A stretch of 64,000 bases of DNA from Nageia nagi (lineage: Eukaryota > Pinophyta), in NCBI GenBank assembly GCA_050084985.1, contig JBITNC010000001.1, forward strand, positions 104,284,001-104,348,000, in the 5' to 3' direction. The notes beneath the pieces are model-generated. The model had not been told where the DNA came from, searched no databases, and worked only from the letters and a program-made list of their open reading frames with translations. Numbering within the stretch: the stretch's first letter is position 1; each line of letters opens with the position of its first letter. The translations under genes and the position numbers were made by a program. Shown here one piece after another: positions 58,480 to 64,000 of this stretch.

Positions 58480-61400
58480 CTTTTGATATATGGGTTTGGG
58501 GTTGATAATGTTAGAGGAATTATGCAAATTGACTCATCTTAATAATTTTTTATTCTAGAATATAAGAGGGATGATGGACCTAATAATATATTATGCATCT
58601 TGAAAAGAGTTACAATTGTATTAATGCTTTTTTGGACATCTCAATTTTGTTTAATTTACAAGAAATCAAAGTCTCATATTTCAATTTACAATATGTATTC
58701 TCTACAATTTGACCTACTAGGTAGATGTATTGCACCAACACCCACATGGTAGTGGGGGAGCTATTATTTTGGTTGATATAAAGTGGAAAGATAATTTTGT
58801 TACATGGGAAATTGACCCATCCTAGCATGCAATCTAGGTTTTTCTCTAAGTAGGTAGAATGTATTTTGAAATTATTAATATATTTATGCCTCCATTGCTA
58901 CACAAGACATATGTGCTCTTTGGAAATAACATGCATTATATTTACCTCCTTTTGTGTGGCTTATGTTTGGGGATTTCAAAATGGTTGAGAAATCAATAAA
59001 TAAGTTATGTTAGAACACCAACAAGTGGTTATCTAAAGAATGACATACTAAGTAATTTATGAAAAATAAATTTGACCTTTTCAATACTAACTCATATTTT
59101 TTAACAAGAGATTTTCCTAAATATTTATGATACATGTGGTCAAATTTTCAGGTGGGCTAAGCAAGAGTGATTAAACAGCTAGATTAGGCCATGTTTTCAT
59201 ACTAGTAAGAGTTATCATTTTCCAAAAGGCTTCCAACAATGCCTTTAGTAGAAACAATTCTTGGAATGACTTCCTCATATCACCTCCCTATTATGTTCAT
59301 AATTTTAGCATTTTTTATCCCTCAATTATAGTTTAAATCCTATTTTTTTCTAAATACTTACTTTCTCCAATTTGAAGCTTGGAGTCTTATCACTCAACCC
59401 AAAGGAGAAAATGGGTGGATTGAATGGTGAAATGATATCATATTTTGTACTACTACTCTTTTTTGCAATATGGGGAAGACATTTTCTCACCTCAGATGTT
59501 GCTCTAACTTAGCTCTTCATGAGGAGCTAGCCAGAGATTCTTTGCAGTTGGAGTCCAACCTCTTTGATGAAAGTATTCAATCCTACATGTCCTAGATTCA
59601 GCATGACCTCAAAGTCATAAAAATTTATAAGGCCAAAGATACACATCTAAAAGATCAATTACACTAGCTTAAGATTAGGGATAGGGTGTCTAAAGATTTT
59701 TTTCAATGCCTTAGGCCAGCCAAATATTGTACTTGATTTCAAGCCATTTAAGAGAATCAGGTTTGGCTTAGTTAATTACCTAATATTGCTAATGCTTTCA
59801 CTTAGTATTACATTCAGGTTTTTTTTGCTCAAAATTATACTTTAGAAAGAGAACATGCCTTTATGCTTTGTAAAGAGGTGGTTCCTATTCAACTCTTAGA
59901 GGCACATCAAAGGGATTGTGATTCTCCCATAATATTAGAACATTTAGAAACTATTATGGCCCATATGGTAGATTCTAAAGCTCTTGGAATGGATGGTTTT
60001 CCCTATGAATTTCACAAAAATTATTGGGAATTTTTTGGCATTAATATTCTTCTAATTTATAAACAATCCCTCTAAAATGTTTCTCTCAATCCTATCATTA
60101 ATAAGGGTAACATCAAGTTTATCTCTAAGCCTGGAGACCCTAAGATGATTACCAATTAGCAACCCATTACTTTTCTCAATGTTAGTTACAAGATCATTGC
60201 TAAGGCTTTGGTATTAAAGCTCTAACCCATCCTTCATAAAATTATTAGGCCAAAGTAGAGTAGCTTCATCTAAGGGAGATACATTCTAGACAATATTTTG
60301 GAAGTTTGAGAAGGTATGAAATGGGCTAGTATTTCCAAGCAATAGATCCTTTTCATCAAAATTGACTTTGAAAAAGCTTGTGATAGAATTGAGTGGGTTT
60401 TTATTTTCATAATGTTAGAATCCATTAGCTTTGAACCTCTCTTTATTTCTTCTATTTGTAAGTTATTTCAATATGCCTTTATTGTGCTTTCTCTTAACAA
60501 CTTTTCAAATTGAAGTAATTGGGATTTATATATGAATTAGATAAGGTTGTCAGTTATCCCTTTATTTTATATTTTTGGTGTAGCATCCTTTGGTTATCTC
60601 TTAACTAAGAAAACTTATAATGGCCTAATTGAGAAATCATTCTACGCAACAATGCTAGATAACTAACTAATGAGCATTTTGCAGATGATTTCTTTCTTAC
60701 CATCAATGAAGATGAGAAATCAATCACCAATATCACTCAATGCTTGAATATGTTTTTTAAGAATCTACATCTAATATTCAATGGAGGAAAACATCTTCTT
60801 ATAAATAATCTATTTTACCTCAACCCAACTAGCTTGAAAGATACCACTAACACTGGATTATATTAGGAGAAATCTTCAAATTTCTTAACATTTCATTCAC
60901 CTTTCAAGGTTCTCCTCAACTTTGGTAATAAGTAATTTTCAAATTGGGGAAAAACCTGAATATTGGGTAACAAAAAAACTCTCATTGGCAAGTAAATTTT
61001 AAATTTTATCCAAAGTGATTCAATCTATCTATGTTTGTTATTTGTCTTGTTGGGTTCCTTCTTAAGCATGTTGCAACAAGTTGGGAAATCTTCTTCATGA
61101 TTTCCTATGGTCTTCCACTTTAGATAAAAAAGGTATTCATAAAGTAGCTTGGACTACTTGTTGTCTCTTGTATTCTATTATAGGAATGGGAATGGTTGAC
61201 TAAAAAAATGATTTAGCCCTTTTTGTTAAGTGGATTTTCAGAGCTTTAAAAGGAATGGAAGCTTTGAAAGCCCTTATAAAAAATTTATTTCTTCAAGTAT
61301 TTCACTTAGTTGTAAAGTTAGTAAAGGAATGGATTTTCATTTTCTTGTGCTTGCTCCAATTTTCATCAAAATTCTTATTTTTTCTTGATTAGAAGCATTT

Positions 61401-62340
61401 AAAAATCTTAGCAATATCTAATCCCATGGATTACTTGAAAAGGTACTTGAAGCCATCATGGGCATCTCTTAACACACTCAACATATGGTAGTCTTTTGTT
61501 ATTCAAATTAATCAAATTCCATTAGCTAAAACTCCTTAGTTTCATGCTAATAACTTTGTTAAATGAGGAGTACCCAATATTGCAAATTTTTACTCGCAAA
61601 AAATAAAAGATTTGATCTTGGGATTATTTCAAGTGCATATTTTGCTTGAACAATGCAGATAAAAGTACTTATGATGTTATGATTGACAATATTCCTTTCT
61701 CTATCTAGTGTAAAATTAGAGCTAAAAGCCATGGTGGAAGGACTAGGCTTGGCATGGAAATATTCTATTATACCATTACAAGGTTTGAAATGGTTATAAT
61801 TGGCTGACATGTGCTTTCTCCATAGTTACCACACTCAATGTTAAGTGTTATTTAATCTTCACTAGCTCTTGTTGGAAAGCCAGATTCCATACAACCTCGG
61901 CTCCTTATTTAGTACCAAAGAAGCAATTTTTTGTATACATTATTATGTATCAAGGACTTCCCCTTAGTTCTTAATGAAAGCATTTAGGCATCCCAAATCC
62001 TAGTTTCTTTTTTTATCAAGAACCAGAGTCTCACCTTCATATTTTTTGATCTTGTAGAAATTTTATGCTTGCTTGGGAATGGGTAGTATCCTTCTTTTCT
62101 TCTTATGTATTTATTCCTATTACATGATATCATGATTTAATAAGAGATCTAGTTACCTTCTCCCTTCCCTTATGGGAAGTGTGGTAGATTTTTTATATCA
62201 ACCTTCTTTTTCTTAGAAATTTAGGAATAAGTTTTTGTTTAGTATGAAGAGCCCTCAATAACTTTTTGTCTAGCTAATCAGTTGGAAATCTATTATGATG
62301 TTCAATTTTATATCTATGATTGAGCTAAAAAGATCAAGAT
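58480..62340 (+). pseudogene. LINE ORF2: endonuclease, reverse transcriptase, Zn-binding domain
   Basis: The endonuclease shows an LQEIKVS-type catalytic region (near 58,660) and LMFGDFKMVEKS (GDFN-type motif, 58,963-58,990). The RT has SKALGMDGFPYEFHKNYW (59,973-60,030), QPITFLNVSYKIIAKAL (60,158-60,210), FIKIDFEKACDRIEWVF (60,355-60,405) and EHFADDFFLTINEDEKS with intact FADD (60,678-60,689). The C-terminal part has LGNLLHDFLWSS, HKVAWTTCCLL (61,138-61,170), NDLALFVKWIFRALKGMEA (61,207-61,265) and a PES-HLHIF-C...AWEWV zinc-finger remnant (62,025-62,090). Stops and frameshifts occur throughout. Catalytic Asp residues of the RT are still readable. Confidence 0.85.
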
Positions 62341-62394
62341 GGATGTGGAGTATTTAATGTAAATGATAAAATAATGGGGGAATGAACCTTCCAT

Positions 62395-62850
62395 GATTAG
62401 TCATGTGCCTCAAGATAATTCCCATGGTGATCATCCTTGGGATATGCATGCTCGATCTCCATTCCATCGATGATTGGAATCATTAGGATAACATATATCT
62501 TATGATCGATCATGGAAGCACTCTCTATCGACATGTTACCAATTTAATGTTCATAGTACCAGCATGTCTAGGTCCTTTAATGCACATGGCTCAAGCTCCT
62601 TCCACCCTTCTATTCATCCACCAGCAAGCACTAATTAAGATATTAATGAGGAGTATGTGGTGGGTTGGGGTCCCCCTACTAATAAAATTGATGATAGTCC
62701 ATCAGAGTCTAACATGGCAGCAAGCCATGATGTATCTAACCTAGCTTTGTCCAATGAATGGAGGGCTAATGATAGATAGGAGTTACATACCATCCCAGAG
62801 AACACCTAGTAGCATATGGTGGAGGAACAAGTCCATGAGGGTGTTTAGCA
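62395..62850 (+). pseudogene. Ser/His/Pro-rich tail in frame behind the LINE
   Basis: One frame of ~145 codons with about seven stops reads VPQDNSHGDHPWDMHARSPF, then STSMSRSFNAHGSSSFHPSI, then NKIDDSPSESNMAASHDVSN. It is on the LINE strand and just after the zf-RVT region, so I take it as the disordered ORF2 C-terminus or a third small product. A different open frame over the same bases (62,502-62,744) is judged a shadow of this one. Family unrecognised. Confidence 0.4.
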
Positions 62851-63055
62851 TTTCTATGTTTAATGCATATTTTATTTTGTTAAATAATCATTAATGCTTT
62901 AATGGTTAGTTGTGGTGTCTTTTTTGGTGTTGACACCTAACATGTGCAATATTTTATTTTGTATCCCCTACCCGTAATTAAGGAGGGTATGACTAGATAG
63001 GGGTGTGTTCTATGCCACCTACTCCCTTTTGTTATTAAAGCATCTATTTAATATA
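62851..63055 (+). other. LINE 3' UTR-like end
   Basis: Pyrimidine-rich sequence with TTTTGTATCCCCTACCC and GGTGTGTTCTATGCCACC leading to TTAAAGCATCTATTTAATAT. This resembles plant LINE 3' ends, although the poly(A) tail is no longer visible. Confidence 0.35.
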
Positions 63056-64000
63056 AAATGCCTACCAATTGTTTTCTGCATTAGAATCTTGGCATATTAT
63101 TATGTATTAATTTCATATCTTCAAATTAAACAGAAAAATAACAATAATAATTAGAGCCTAAACTTAATATGTTAAAATTTAATGATGTAAATTTGTGCAA
63201 AAGACCAAAATAGATCTCCAAAATTGATTCACAACACATAAGTAAATCAATGAAAGAATAAAATTCATAATAAAAAATATTTATTCTTTTGAATCTACAC
63301 TAATTTCTCAAAAGGATTATAATAATCTTCTTTATAAAGCATCCTTTTTCACCTTTTTTAATTTTAAGAAATCCTAAAATATAGCTTAGATGAGGCCCAA
63401 AATGAAGCCATGCATCCATTACTCATACATACAATTATTCAAAAAATAGAACTTAAAGATAGAATTAAAAGTAAAGAAAATTTTGGTTGTATGATAATCA
63501 TTTTAGACCTTCGAATTATCTTCCATGGGAGATGTTACAATATTGTAGATTTTTAAATTCTGCATGATTTAAAAAAAATGGTCTCAAAATGATATCTAAA
63601 TCAAAAGTTACACTGTTTAGAAGTTGGGGTATTATTCTACTACATAATGAAAGTGTAACTAGATATTACAGGTGCATCATTCTCCTCTAGTTTCAACCCT
63701 TAAGTTTCATTTATCTTAGAACTTGAAAAAACCCAAAAACCCCTTCATTTTAAACTTTCTTTTTTTTTTAGGTTGTCTTTGCATTTTTCTCTCTACATCT
63801 TAGATTCTGGAATCCACTTTATGATCCTCCTCCTTTACTGAGCTTTGATCTTTTCCATCTTTTCCATCCTTTGGTAAAATCATTTATCGATTCCTATGAA
63901 ATAAAATCATCCCAAAAGTATGTTTCACTCTCATGTTCCTAAACAAAAGTTTGTTGATCAATAAAATAATCACACTTTTGAGCATCAAAAAGAATATCCA
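63056..64000. other. A+T-rich sequence, nothing recognised
   Basis: No coding frame, repeat or element motif. A T-rich run lies near 63,758-63,770. Confidence 0.5.

Larger units (their letters stand above)
57251..63055 (+). mobile_element. L1-type LINE, plus strand, decayed
   Basis: The order is an ORF1-like region, AP endonuclease, reverse transcriptase with FADD box, Zn-binding C-terminal domain, a low-complexity tail and a 3' UTR-like end (GGGGTGTGTTCTATGCC, then TTTAATATAAAATGC near 63,045). That is the order of plant L1 elements. No poly(A) tract or target duplication is clear. It is a different, less scrambled copy than the minus-strand LINE at 33-38 kb, and its RT sequence is not closely similar. 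Confidence 0.8.

Noticed and set aside
62502-62744. Plus-strand 80-codon frame at the LINE 3' side
   Set aside because: Out of frame with the Ser/His/Pro-rich reading frame that covers the same bases more fully.

Overview
The window looks like a gene-poor, strongly A+T-rich stretch of a large plant nuclear genome. Every coding trace I recognise belongs to a plant-type transposable element (Copia and Ty3/gypsy LTR retrotransposons, L1-type LINEs, and a CACTA/En-Spm DNA transposon with a TNP2 transposase). About 18.5 kb is a degenerate array of CCCTAAA-like (plant telomere type) motifs. No intact host gene, rRNA, tRNA or CRISPR was seen. All coding regions carry stops and frameshifts, many of the type expected from C-to-T decay of methylated cytosines. 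A gymnosperm or another plant with a bloated, slowly purged genome fits best, but the species is inference.

Layout, left to right. (1) 1-424: end of a Ty3/gypsy LTR on the minus strand, same family as the large element at 44-57 kb. (2) 1,171-42,763: a Copia-type retrotransposon whose two ~349-bp LTRs now lie 41 kb apart. The 5' LTR is followed by a tRNA-iMet-like primer site and a gag remnant. The 3' LTR is preceded by a polypurine tract. The flanking pentamers are GTAAA and GTAAG. (3) Inside it, from roughly 3.5 to 41.2 kb, lies what I read as a giant CACTA transposon: GATGCAT-rich subterminal repeats at both ends, a minus-strand second-ORF remnant (4.4-6.06 kb), two telomere-like arrays (6.4-22.9 and 24.9-26.9 kb), and a plus-strand TNP2 transposase gene (27.5-40.1 kb). 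A SET-like domain remnant sits within the TNP2 region. (4) The TNP2 gene is interrupted at ~30.8-38.05 kb by a minus-strand LINE (33.0-37.95 kb) plus an unidentified minus-strand coding remnant (31.5-32.8 kb). (5) 44,411-56,799: a Ty3/gypsy element with very long, unequal LTRs (4.34 and 3.29 kb) around a decayed gag-protease-RT-RNase H-integrase region. (6) ~57.25-63.05 kb: a plus-strand LINE. (7) 63.06-64 kb: nothing recognised.

The most striking structure is the 16.5-kb array. It consists of about 25-26 units of ~630 bp, each a block of degenerate CCCTAA-like motifs plus a TTAAATTATATG-type A+T block. The units are arranged as five copies of a five-unit higher-order repeat of ~3.0-3.4 kb. 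A second, 2-kb array repeats with a ~600-bp two-part period. Both keep the C-rich strand on plus. They lie between the two divergent CACTA ORFs, which suggests that a telomere-like satellite expanded inside a mobile element.
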